From positions 1 through 64,000 of the forward strand of contig QQVE01000046.1 of NCBI GenBank assembly GCA_003389325.1: DNA of 64,000 nucleotides, in the 5' to 3' direction. The stretch comes from Planctomycetota bacterium (GTDB lineage: Bacteria; Planctomycetota; Planctomycetia; Pirellulales; PALSA-1355). Shown one piece after another: positions 57,242-64,000 of this stretch. Under the pieces are notes generated by a model. That model had not been told where the DNA came from, did no database searches, and saw nothing but the letters and a program-made list of their open reading frames with translations. The position numbers and the translations under genes were made by a program. Each line of letters starts with the position of its first letter. Position 1 is the first letter of the stretch.

Positions 57242-59440
57242 ATGAGTCACACTGAAGCTGCTCCCGCCGAGTCCACTCCGAAGCTTGCACTATCGGAGCT
57301 GTCGCCGCAGACACTTTACGACAAGTGCGTGGCGCTGGCCCGAAACCTGTGGTGGACGTGGCATCCCGAGGTGATCAACCTCTTCCGCGACCTGGACCCC
57401 ATCCGCTGGCGACAGCTCGACCACAACCCCATCGCGCTTTTGGCCGAATTCACCCCCGAGCGGCTCGAAATGCGGGCCTCGGAGTTGGTGCTCTACAGCC
57501 GCATCAACTACGCCTACCGGCGGTTGAAGGAATACATGAACAATACGCAGACGTGGGGTCGCACCCACGCCGGCGTGTTGGGTAGCAAGCCGGTCGCCTA
57601 CTTCTCCGCCGAGTTCGGCATCCACGAATCGGTGCCCATCTACTCGGGCGGTCTGGGCGTGCTCTCCGGCGACCACATCAAAAGTGCCAGCGGGCTGGGC
57701 ATTCCGCTCGTGGCCATCGGGTTGTTCTACGACCAGGGCTACTTCAAGCAGCACCTCGACATCGACGGCTACCAGCGCGAGGAGTATCTCGCCACAAAGG
57801 TCGAAAACGTGCCGATGGAGCCGGCGACCGACGACGAGGGGAACCAAATCACCGTCTCGGTCGACACCCGCACCGGTCAGCTCCTAGCCAAGGTGTGGCT
57901 GATGCACGTGGGCCGCATCCACTTGTATCTGCTCGACTGCGACGTCGAGGGCAACAGTCCCGAGGACCGCGAGCTGACCAGCCGGCTCTACGGCGGCGAC
58001 CATCGCACTCGCATCCGCCAGGAGCTCGTCCTGGGCGTGGGTGGCGTCCGGGCGCTGGCGGCCTTGGGCATCACGCCGGGCGTCTACCACTTGAACGAAG
58101 GCCATAGCGCTTTTGCCACGCTCGAGGCCATTCGGGAGCGGATGGAGAACGACGGCCAGTCGTTCGACAATGCCCTGCGCGACGTGGCCCAGCACACCGT
58201 GTTCACGACCCACACCCCGGTACCGGCCGGTCATGACCGCTTCGACGGGGGCCTGATCGAAGAGCACTTGGGGCCGCTGCGCGACCGGCTGCAGATCAGC
58301 TACGAACAACTGATGGGTTTGGGACGCGTCGAACCGCACAACGAGGGCGAAAGCTTCTGCATGACCGTGCTGGGGCTCAAGCTTTCGCGCCGGGCCAACG
58401 CCGTCAGCCAGTTGCACGGGCACGTCTCGCGCCGCATGTGGTCGCACTTGTGGCCCTGGCGCGTCGAAGAAGAGATCCCCATCGGGCACATCACCAACGG
58501 CGTGCACGTGCCCAGTTGGCTCGCCTGGCAGATGCTGCAACTCTACGAGCGCAACTTCCCGGTCGGCTGGCTGCAAAGCATGGGCGAGCACGAAGTCTGG
58601 CAACGCATCCACCAGGTCGATCCCGGTGAACTCTGGGAAGTGCACTACGCGCTGAAGAACCTGCTGCTGTCGTTCGTCCGCCGCCGTGTCAGCCGGCAGT
58701 GCCGCCGCCGGGGCGAGAGCGATGCGGTCGTCGAAGCGGCCCGCAACCTGCTCGATCCCAACGCGCTGACGATCGGCCTCGCCCGGCGCTTCGCCACGTA
58801 CAAGCGGGCCGATTTGTTTATGAGCGATCCCGAGCGGCTCTATCGCCTGCTCAACGACCCCGAGCGGCCGATCCAGATCATCGTGGCCGGCAAGGCCCAC
58901 CCGGCCGACGAGCCGGGCAAGCAGCTCATCAAGAAGATCGCCAACGCTCGGCACGATGGGCGTTTCGCCAATCGGGTCGTGTACATCGAAGACTACGACA
59001 TCAACGTCTGCCGCCACCTGATCCAGGGCGTCGACGTCTGGCTCAACAACCCCCGCCGCCCGCTCGAGGCCTCGGGCACCAGCGGCCAGAAAGCTGTGCT
59101 CAACGGCGGGCTCAACTGCTCGATTCTCGACGGTTGGTGGGCCGAAGCCTACGACGGCTCCAACGGCTTTGCCATCGGTAAGGGCACCACGCACGTCTCG
59201 GACCAGATCACCGACCAGCGCGATGCCGAGTTCCTCTACGAAACACTCGAGAACGAGGTCGTCCCCCTGTTCTACGAGCGCGACGTCGACGGACTGCCCC
59301 GCGGCTGGATCCAGCGGATGATGAACTCGATTAGCTCGCTGGCCTGGCGGTTCAGTGCCCACCGCATGGTGATGGACTACACCCGCACCGCCTACAACAC
59401 GGCTGCCGGCGGCTTGAGCTGCGACATGAGCGTCCGCTAG
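57242..59440 (+). CDS. glgP: alpha-glucan phosphorylase (GT35)
   Basis: 732 aa. Phosphorolysis of alpha-1,4-glucan to glucose-1-phosphate. The N-terminal DUF3417-type domain (ARNLWWTWHPEVINLFRDL) marks the shorter bacterial glucan phosphorylase type. Catalytic motifs are YFSAEFGIHESVPIYSGGLG, TVFTTHTPVPAGHDRFD, GLARRFATYKRADLFMSDP and the PLP region SGTSGQKAVLNGGLNCSILD followed by DGWWAEAYDGSNG. ATG 57242 is used, with AAGGGG upstream; the frame also has TTG one codon earlier. It stands alone, apart from other glycogen genes, with a -10 box of its own. Confidence 0.93.
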   Translation: MSHTEAAPAESTPKLALSELSPQTLYDKCVALARNLWWTWHPEVINLFRDLDPIRWRQLDHNPIALLAEFTPERLEMRASELVLYSRINYAYRRLKEYMNNTQTWGRTHAGVLGSKPVAYFSAEFGIHESVPIYSGGLGVLSGDHIKSASGLGIPLVAIGLFYDQGYFKQHLDIDGYQREEYLATKVENVPMEPATDDEGNQITVSVDTRTGQLLAKVWLMHVGRIHLYLLDCDVEGNSPEDRELTSRLYGGDHRTRIRQELVLGVGGVRALAALGITPGVYHLNEGHSAFATLEAIRERMENDGQSFDNALRDVAQHTVFTTHTPVPAGHDRFDGGLIEEHLGPLRDRLQISYEQLMGLGRVEPHNEGESFCMTVLGLKLSRRANAVSQLHGHVSRRMWSHLWPWRVEEEIPIGHITNGVHVPSWLAWQMLQLYERNFPVGWLQSMGEHEVWQRIHQVDPGELWEVHYALKNLLLSFVRRRVSRQCRRRGESDAVVEAARNLLDPNALTIGLARRFATYKRADLFMSDPERLYRLLNDPERPIQIIVAGKAHPADEPGKQLIKKIANARHDGRFANRVVYIEDYDINVCRHLIQGVDVWLNNPRRPLEASGTSGQKAVLNGGLNCSILDGWWAEAYDGSNGFAIGKGTTHVSDQITDQRDAEFLYETLENEVVPLFYERDVDGLPRGWIQRMMNSISSLAWRFSAHRMVMDYTRTAYNTAAGGLSCDMSVR

Positions 59441-59646
59441 GCGAACGTGCGCTCCGGTTCGCCGGGTGCGTTGCGCACTCTCTGGGGGCCATGCTCGCCG
59501 TGGGCGAGGATGCAGTCGCACCGGCTCCACCCGCACGCCGAAACCCGCGTGCGGCCCTTTCTGCCGCGGGCTGTTTGTCCTAGAATTCCGGCGTCCAGGC
59601 AAGCGCCGCCGTGCGCGCACTCATTCCGATGAAGGAACCCCCGGCC

Positions 59647-60702
59647 ATGCTCAAGAAAGAAGAGCTGCTCTCGCAACCGATCGAGCACGTCGATATCACC
59701 CGCCACAACGTGGTGCCGCTGGTCGAATCGATGCACGCGATGGCTTTCTCGGCCCGCGATCTGGCCCGCGCGGCCGAGATCTACGACCGCATGCTGGGCG
59801 ATCGCGACTGCGGCATCATCCTGTGCCTGGCCGGCAGCCTGATCAGCTCGGGTCTCAAAAAAACCTTTGTCGACCTGGTGCGCAACCGCATGGTCGACTG
59901 CATTGTCAGCACGGGCGCCAACATCGTCGACCAGGATTTCTTCGAGGGCCTGGGCTTTCGCCACTACGTCGCGCCCGAGCGGCTCAAGGCCGGGCTCGAC
60001 GACGATCAGCTCCGCGACCTGCACATCGACCGCATCTACGACACGCTGATCGACGAGGATCAGTTGCGGATCTGCGACGACACCACCAAGCAGATCGCCG
60101 ACGCCCTGCCGCCGGGCGCCTATTCCTCGCGCGAGTTCATTCGCGAGATGGGCGCCTACCTGGCCGAGCGCGACCTGGGGGCCGACTCGATTGTCCGCAG
60201 CGCGTTCGAGGAGCACGTGCCGATCTTCTGCCCGGCGTTCTCCGACTGCTCGGCGGGCTTCGGCCTCGTGGCCCATCAGCACGCCCGGGGCGATCAGCCC
60301 AAGGTGGCCATCGACAGCGTGAAGGACTTTTACGAGCTGACCAAGATTAAGATCGCCAATCCCACCACCGGCATCTTCATGATCGGCGGTGGCGTGCCCA
60401 AGAACTTCACGCAAGACATCGTCGTGGCCGCCGAGATCCTGGGCGAAGAGCCACCGATGCACAAGTACGCCGTGCAGATCACCGTGGCTGACGTCCGCGA
60501 CGGCGCCCTCTCCAGCTCGACCCTCAAAGAAGCCTCGAGCTGGGGCAAGGTCGACACCGCCTACGAACAAATGGTCTACAGCGAAGCCACCCTCGCCGTA
60601 CCCCTCATCACCGGCTACGCGTACCACAAGGGCGCGTGGAAACAGCGGCAGGCGAAGGAGTTTGCAAGGTTGCTCGAAACGGCTGAGCAGTCGGTGGGGT
60701 GA
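59647..60702 (+). CDS. deoxyhypusine synthase-family protein
   Basis: 351 aa. A bacterial member of the deoxyhypusine synthase family: CIVSTGANIVDQDFFEGLG, HIDRIYDTLIDEDQLRICDD, FCPAFSDCSAGFG, GIFMIGGGVPKNFTQDI and catalytic ASSWGKVDTAYEQMVYSEAT (Lys 301). True DHS modifies eukaryal/archaeal eIF5A/aIF5A, which bacteria lack; bacterial relatives are thought to make homospermidine or have other NAD- and spermidine-linked roles, so the substrate is uncertain. ATG 59647 is chosen because AAGGA lies about 13 nt upstream and the upstream GTG/ATG options lack one. It follows glgP by 206 nt with no clear link. Confidence 0.88.
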   Translation: MLKKEELLSQPIEHVDITRHNVVPLVESMHAMAFSARDLARAAEIYDRMLGDRDCGIILCLAGSLISSGLKKTFVDLVRNRMVDCIVSTGANIVDQDFFEGLGFRHYVAPERLKAGLDDDQLRDLHIDRIYDTLIDEDQLRICDDTTKQIADALPPGAYSSREFIREMGAYLAERDLGADSIVRSAFEEHVPIFCPAFSDCSAGFGLVAHQHARGDQPKVAIDSVKDFYELTKIKIANPTTGIFMIGGGVPKNFTQDIVVAAEILGEEPPMHKYAVQITVADVRDGALSSSTLKEASSWGKVDTAYEQMVYSEATLAVPLITGYAYHKGAWKQRQAKEFARLLETAEQSVG

Positions 60703-60727
60703 GTTGTTAACATTGATGCAGTGTAGA

Positions 60728-61444
60728 CTACCAAACTACCTTAAGATCTAAAGCGTCTTCCACGCGACGGATGTTCGCGACATCATCAGGATTGGAAGGA
60801 TGGGGCGGTTCGTCTTGAACGACGATGAGAGTCCCAGCTTCCAATCCTTCCACCGACGCCGGCGATTCAAGAACCGGTTCTTCAGCCAGCCAGCAACGGC
60901 CGATGTACACGATCCAATCGACGAACGGCCGACGTGCGTCGAAGTCGCGGGCGCCTATGGCCTGTTCCGACATAACTCCAGCCCAACGTGGCTCCCAAAC
61001 TCGAGCGACGAGTCGCAGCACGGCCCGCATCGTCGTCACGCTCGCGAGGCATCCCGATCCTTGAGAAAATCGAATTAGCACGTTGTTGGCAGCGTGGCGA
61101 CTAAACGATCCGCAGCAAACGGACAATCCGACGGAAAGACCGCCAGCTTCGCCGTTCCAGAGGCCCGGCGAGAACCCCAATTCCTCGATGGGCTCCCGGG
61201 GCATGTCCGACATCGTTCGACTGTGACTCAATTGGTCCACCCAATAGTCGAAGCTGAGGACGTGCGCAGGCTTTTCCAAAGCCTTGTTTCGGGAGGATGC
61301 CAGCCCGAACCATCTTGTTAGCCGGGCATCCAGAGTGACCAACTCGTCAAAGAAACTCACGAGTCGCGAGGCGCACGCCTCCAAAGGCTCTTTTCGCGCG
61401 GGCCAGTAGGCGCCAAGAAAGAGTTGTGTCTCAGGTGCGTTCAT
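60728..61444 (-). CDS. Imm52-like immunity protein
   Basis: 238 aa from ATG 61444, whose first 4 nt overlap the toxin stop (ATGA), so the two are translated together. N-terminal QLFLGAYWPARKEPLEACA and central YWVDQLSHSRTMSDMPREPI resemble Imm52, an immunity family that, as I recall, goes with restriction-endonuclease-fold toxins. The GC content looks lower than in the housekeeping genes. It should bind and block the C-terminal toxin domain of its neighbour. The immunity call rests on position and partial family resemblance. Confidence 0.75.
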   Translation of the reverse strand: MNAPETQLFLGAYWPARKEPLEACASRLVSFFDELVTLDARLTRWFGLASSRNKALEKPAHVLSFDYWVDQLSHSRTMSDMPREPIEELGFSPGLWNGEAGGLSVGLSVCCGSFSRHAANNVLIRFSQGSGCLASVTTMRAVLRLVARVWEPRWAGVMSEQAIGARDFDARRPFVDWIVYIGRCWLAEEPVLESPASVEGLEAGTLIVVQDEPPHPSNPDDVANIRRVEDALDLKVVW

Positions 61445-62958
61445 TGCAGTGGCTTCGTAAATACGATGGTGACTCCATGAACCCCTTCCTTCTTGAAAAT
61501 GCTGTCGAGAATCGGGACGAATTCCTCTTCGGCGACGTGCCACTCAAGCGGCACGGAACCCGCGGCTTCAAGTTGCTTTCTCGCTTGTTTGGCGAGCTTC
61601 TTTCCCCCTTGCAGCCAATGCTTGCTCGGATCCTTGAAGATGTGCAAGTGGCCCCGTCCTTTGACCTCAAACAACTTGCCGTCTTTATAGCCGTCATAGC
61701 CGGTGGATCCAATAAAGTACGCCTCATGCTCTCGGCCCGTGATTTGCCGCTGATACGCCCTTGCTCGATCTGGCATCGTCTCGCTAACTTTCTTCCATTC
61801 TCCGGGCCCAACAATTGAGTCAACGCCGCGTCGAACTACATTCTCAACGTCCTTAGGATCAGCTGCGGCCGCCCGTCTGATCAAATCATCCTGCTGTTTC
61901 TTGGTGAGTTGTTTGAACCTCCGCGCGAGGCCACGCGGTATTCGGATCGTCCTCCCTCCAACCTTGATGACGATCGCCGCGACAGCCACCGTGCCGATGT
62001 ACGGCAATACGTTCAAGAGTTGATCCCAGCGAAGACCATTTCTCTCAATGTCGTCAATCGTGACGACCAGCTCGCCTGCCGGATTGACTGAGGCTATTCC
62101 GCTGACATACAACTCCGCCAGCACGCTGGCCAGTTGCGCGGCTTCGACGGCTGAGTCCTTTTGCCATCGGCGCCACTTGTCGATGTTCTGGGTGCGGCCG
62201 AAGCGGTAGCCTTTGTACGATGCGCCTATGGAGTGCGCGGCCCAGCCGCTTGTCACTTCGGAGATGATGGCTTGAGCGGTCTGGCCGGATGTGTAGGAAT
62301 CGTCGACGACGACGATCGGCCGATCACCCTCCATGTGGCTCGAAACCCGGTTCCAAAACCACGCTCTACGCGAGCGCACCAAAGCGTCGACACTGGGTGC
62401 TTTCCACCACCTTGCGATGTCAGGATCGAGAATCTCCAACGCCTTCTGCACTTTGGCCCGAAACGAGTCGGTCGTCCCAGGCCCCGGTCCGGCAACCTCA
62501 ACGCCGTCAACGTAGGTGCCTTCAGACTCCGCAGTGAGCTCGACATCGACGTCGCTGCCTGTTGAATCACCGGGCGCCATCGCGAGCTGGACGACAGAAC
62601 TGCCCTCACGGTCAGCTCCTCGCGCGGCGAACGGCCCCATGCGCCCAACGCGGGCTTCGAGGAGCTCTCGAATCGCGGCGATCGAGCCAGATTCAATTTC
62701 CAGGCCCGAATAACGCGAATGCTCGACGAGGCGGTCCAGTTCACGCCGCCAGTTTTCGTCGGGCCAGTTGAGCATGCCATGCAACCAGTCGTCGATGGAC
62801 TGCTGGAAGCGATCTAACAGACCATTCGCCTCACGCTGCGCCTGATCGATCAACTGCCGGTAGTGCTCATCCCAGCGATCCCTGCCGTCCACGTGACGCT
62901 CCCAATGCACGAAGTTCGCCTCGGCTCCCGGCGACGCCGCTGAACCTGCCTGCCGCAA
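61441..62958 (-). CDS. polymorphic toxin with C-terminal Tox-REase-5-like nuclease domain
   Basis: 505 aa reading from TTG 62958; the frame is the same as the upstream ORF, from which it is separated only by a TAG. Residues 10-100 are helical (RDRWDEHYRQLIDQAQREAN). Residues 215-227 (IVVVDDSYTSGQT) look like the PRPP loop of phosphoribosyltransferases. A hydrophobic segment (LLNVLPYIGTVAVAAIVIKV, about 325-345) could cross a membrane. The last ~120 residues match a restriction-endonuclease fold toxin: GYDGYKDGKLFEVKGRG (Asp and E431-V-K433), KHWLQGGKKLAKQARKQLEA, GSVPLEWHVAEE. Start codon uncertain; GTG codons lie just downstream. Expected to cut nucleic acid in a rival cell or itself, blocked by the Imm52-like neighbour. 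Confidence 0.75.
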   Translation of the reverse strand: MRQAGSAASPGAEANFVHWERHVDGRDRWDEHYRQLIDQAQREANGLLDRFQQSIDDWLHGMLNWPDENWRRELDRLVEHSRYSGLEIESGSIAAIRELLEARVGRMGPFAARGADREGSSVVQLAMAPGDSTGSDVDVELTAESEGTYVDGVEVAGPGPGTTDSFRAKVQKALEILDPDIARWWKAPSVDALVRSRRAWFWNRVSSHMEGDRPIVVVDDSYTSGQTAQAIISEVTSGWAAHSIGASYKGYRFGRTQNIDKWRRWQKDSAVEAAQLASVLAELYVSGIASVNPAGELVVTIDDIERNGLRWDQLLNVLPYIGTVAVAAIVIKVGGRTIRIPRGLARRFKQLTKKQQDDLIRRAAAADPKDVENVVRRGVDSIVGPGEWKKVSETMPDRARAYQRQITGREHEAYFIGSTGYDGYKDGKLFEVKGRGHLHIFKDPSKHWLQGGKKLAKQARKQLEAAGSVPLEWHVAEEEFVPILDSIFKKEGVHGVTIVFTKPLQ

Positions 62959-62968
62959 GCCGGCAGGC
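62948..62968 (-). repeat. hairpin next to an in-frame stop
   Basis: GCCTGCCG (62968-62961), loop GCTTG and CGGCAGGC (62955-62948) form a perfect 8-bp stem on the minus strand. The first G of the stem is the last base of the TAG (62970-62968) that ends the upstream ORF. No T-run follows, so this is not a terminator. With the GTAGCC start it looks like a small dispersed palindrome that has landed in coding sequence. Confidence 0.65.
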
Positions 62969-63681
62969 TACCAGCCCCATACCGCGCGGCGGTCGGCCTC
63001 TCGGCAGTAAATTTCCCACGACAATTCTTCGAGGCGCTGGGCGACGGCACCGATTTCGGCTCGACTCTGCTCGGACGCTTTGCGAATGGCAGCGGCTGCC
63101 ACTTGATTAAGTGCCGCCTCGGTCATCCTCACTTGAACCGATACCGAGACCGTCGAACCGTCCTCGATCGCCGCATGGCTCATGTCCGCGTGGCGTACCA
63201 AAGTTTCGGACGCCGCACCGCCGCGCGCGAACTCAGTCTCCCGAAGAAATAGAGGTGGTTCGGCTAGTGACGGATGCCGAACACCGGCAGCGAACTCCGA
63301 TAAATCAGTGCCCTCGGGCTGGGTAGACTCAGCATCGTCGGACGCCGCGGCCGCCGGCACTGAGGCAACCGAATCCGGTCGCCGGAGCGCGTCTGAGTCC
63401 AGAGCCATCGTGATCGTCTCGTCAGGGGCATTGCCCGACGCGTGGAGAGCGCTTGGTGGCACGCCTTCCTTCACGACGTATTCGGCCAGCTCTCCGGATG
63501 CATCTGCTTGAGTCGATTGTTCCGACCCTGGCCCTGATCCGGTGACATCAAAGCCCGCCTGCTCCTCCTCATTGAGCGTGCCGCCGGACTCGGAAGGTTT
63601 CTCTTCCCGCGAATCCTCATCGGTCGATGTCGGCAGGTCTTCTTCATCAAACCGAGAGTCGTCATTTTCGTCTCGGACCAT
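62968..63681 (-). CDS. acidic protein upstream of the toxin, possibly its N-terminal part
   Basis: 237 aa from ATG 63681 with GAGGAG 7 nt upstream, a strong start. Residues 1-130 are acidic and low in hydrophobics (DEEDLPTSTDEDSREEKPSE); residues 130-237 turn more ordered, with VSVSVQVRMTEAALNQVAAA and a helical end (QSRAEIGAVAQRLEELSW) finishing YCREADRRAVWGW. It ends at TAG, and the toxin frame continues without shift 9 nt later. It could be the N-terminal trafficking part of a toxin of about 745 aa broken by the stop, or a separate protein translated with it. No family recognised. Confidence 0.65.
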   Translation of the reverse strand: MVRDENDDSRFDEEDLPTSTDEDSREEKPSESGGTLNEEEQAGFDVTGSGPGSEQSTQADASGELAEYVVKEGVPPSALHASGNAPDETITMALDSDALRRPDSVASVPAAAASDDAESTQPEGTDLSEFAAGVRHPSLAEPPLFLRETEFARGGAASETLVRHADMSHAAIEDGSTVSVSVQVRMTEAALNQVAAAAIRKASEQSRAEIGAVAQRLEELSWEIYCREADRRAVWGW

Positions 63682-63700
63682 CGAAGTACTCCTCAAAAAC

Positions 63701-63747
63701 GAAGAGCCCGCATTCGAGAGGAGATAGCTCTCGAATGCGGGCTCTTC
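63701..63747 (-). terminator. strong intrinsic terminator
   Basis: GAAGAGCCCGCATTCGAGAG (63701-63720) and its exact reverse complement (63728-63747) make a 20-bp stem with a 7-nt loop. On the minus strand it is followed by GTTTTTG. It ends transcription from the partial gene at 63879 upstream and insulates the toxin operon, whose ribosome site begins about 15 nt past the stem; the toxin promoter must then lie in the short gap or transcripts read through. Confidence 0.8.
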
Positions 63748-63878
63748 GGAAACTCGGCCGCGGCCAAGCTCTCTGGATACCCAGCGATTTGTTAGTGCAT
63801 GTCCGCGATCCTATCGGTCTCGCAGGCGGTTGTCATCGTGAGTTTCCAGGCCACTCGGCCAAGTGATTCGCGTTCCAT

Positions 63879-64000
63879 CACTTCCCCAACGGCTTGAGCA
63901 ACACGCCGCCGAACTGCATCAGCTTGCCTTCGATGGGGCCGTCGGAGCGCAAGATGATTTGCTGCTTGCCGGCGGGGAGGGTGATTTCGCCGCAGGGGGT
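63879..64000 (-). CDS. C-terminal end of a gene cut by the window edge
   Basis: On the minus strand the frame entering at 64000 reads TPCGEITLPAGKQQIILRSD, then GPIEGKLMQFGGVLLKPLGK and a TGA (63881-63879). The pattern of alternating strand residues ending in VLLKPLGK resembles the C-terminal beta-sandwich of planctomycete secreted glycoside hydrolases or sulfatases (for example alpha-L-fucosidases). Too little is present to name it. The strong terminator at 63701-63747 lies 132 nt beyond its stop. Confidence 0.7.

Overview
The window is GC-rich and densely coded, and looks like chromosome from a planctomycete, probably of the Pirellula/Blastopirellula kind. The grounds are: a 143-aa protein with the planctomycete-type N-terminus FSLRGLLIAVALVALPLA, a PQQ-like beta-propeller protein, an enlarged SecA, a GldF-GldG fusion, a giant membrane protein with a Q/G/D-rich tail, and Kdo, lipid A and heptose genes of a Gram-negative cell envelope. 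I assigned the group from protein character only; I recognise no rRNA, tRNA or CRISPR array.

Layout. 0-10.2 kb: a small membrane protein, Kdo transferase (waaA), secA, a PhnP-like metallo-hydrolase, a tail-specific protease (prc) and a sirohydrochlorin chelatase. 10.4-17.1 kb: an FHA-GAF-sigma54 activator, a small membrane protein, a secreted PQQ-like propeller, a TPR-glycosyltransferase and an FkbM methyltransferase. 17.2-26.2 kb: a 5-oxoprolinase (OplAH), a divergent MFS pump, then a tight four-gene operon (PaaK-like ligase, D-glutamate cyclase/DUF1445, PLP enzyme, DUF971). 26.2-39.6 kb (minus strand): a gliding-type ABC export operon (DUF4340, GldFG fusion, ATPase), nadB, a 1326-aa membrane protein with about 650 disordered residues, and a HEAT-repeat protein. 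40-46 kb: a secreted Gly/Tyr-rich protein, a UxaA-type dehydratase, an AhpD-like protein, a TPR membrane protein, a frameshifted small membrane-protein gene and an NAD-type isocitrate dehydrogenase.

46-54.6 kb is an LPS-core cluster: lpxK, a GT2 enzyme, hldE, a second GT2, a GT9 heptosyltransferase, a deoxyhypusine-synthase-like protein, gmhB and a WaaF-type heptosyltransferase. HldE and GmhB cover ADP-heptose synthesis after sedoheptulose-7-phosphate isomerisation. No recognisable GmhA is present; the DHS-like gene sits where one might be expected. 54.6-60.7 kb: a BON protein, APS kinase, an acyl-CoA dehydrogenase homologue, glucan phosphorylase and a second DHS-family protein.

60.7-63.9 kb (minus strand) is accessory-looking and visibly less GC-rich: an Imm52-like immunity gene overlaps by ATGA a polymorphic toxin with a C-terminal restriction-endonuclease-fold domain. 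The toxin frame runs on upstream through one in-frame TAG, set at the edge of a perfect hairpin, into a 237-aa acidic ORF, so it may be one interrupted toxin or two genes. A strong terminator separates it from a further minus-strand gene that runs off the window. The best leads for something new are this toxin locus, with a PRPP-loop-like motif inside the toxin, and the DHS-like protein of the heptose cluster.
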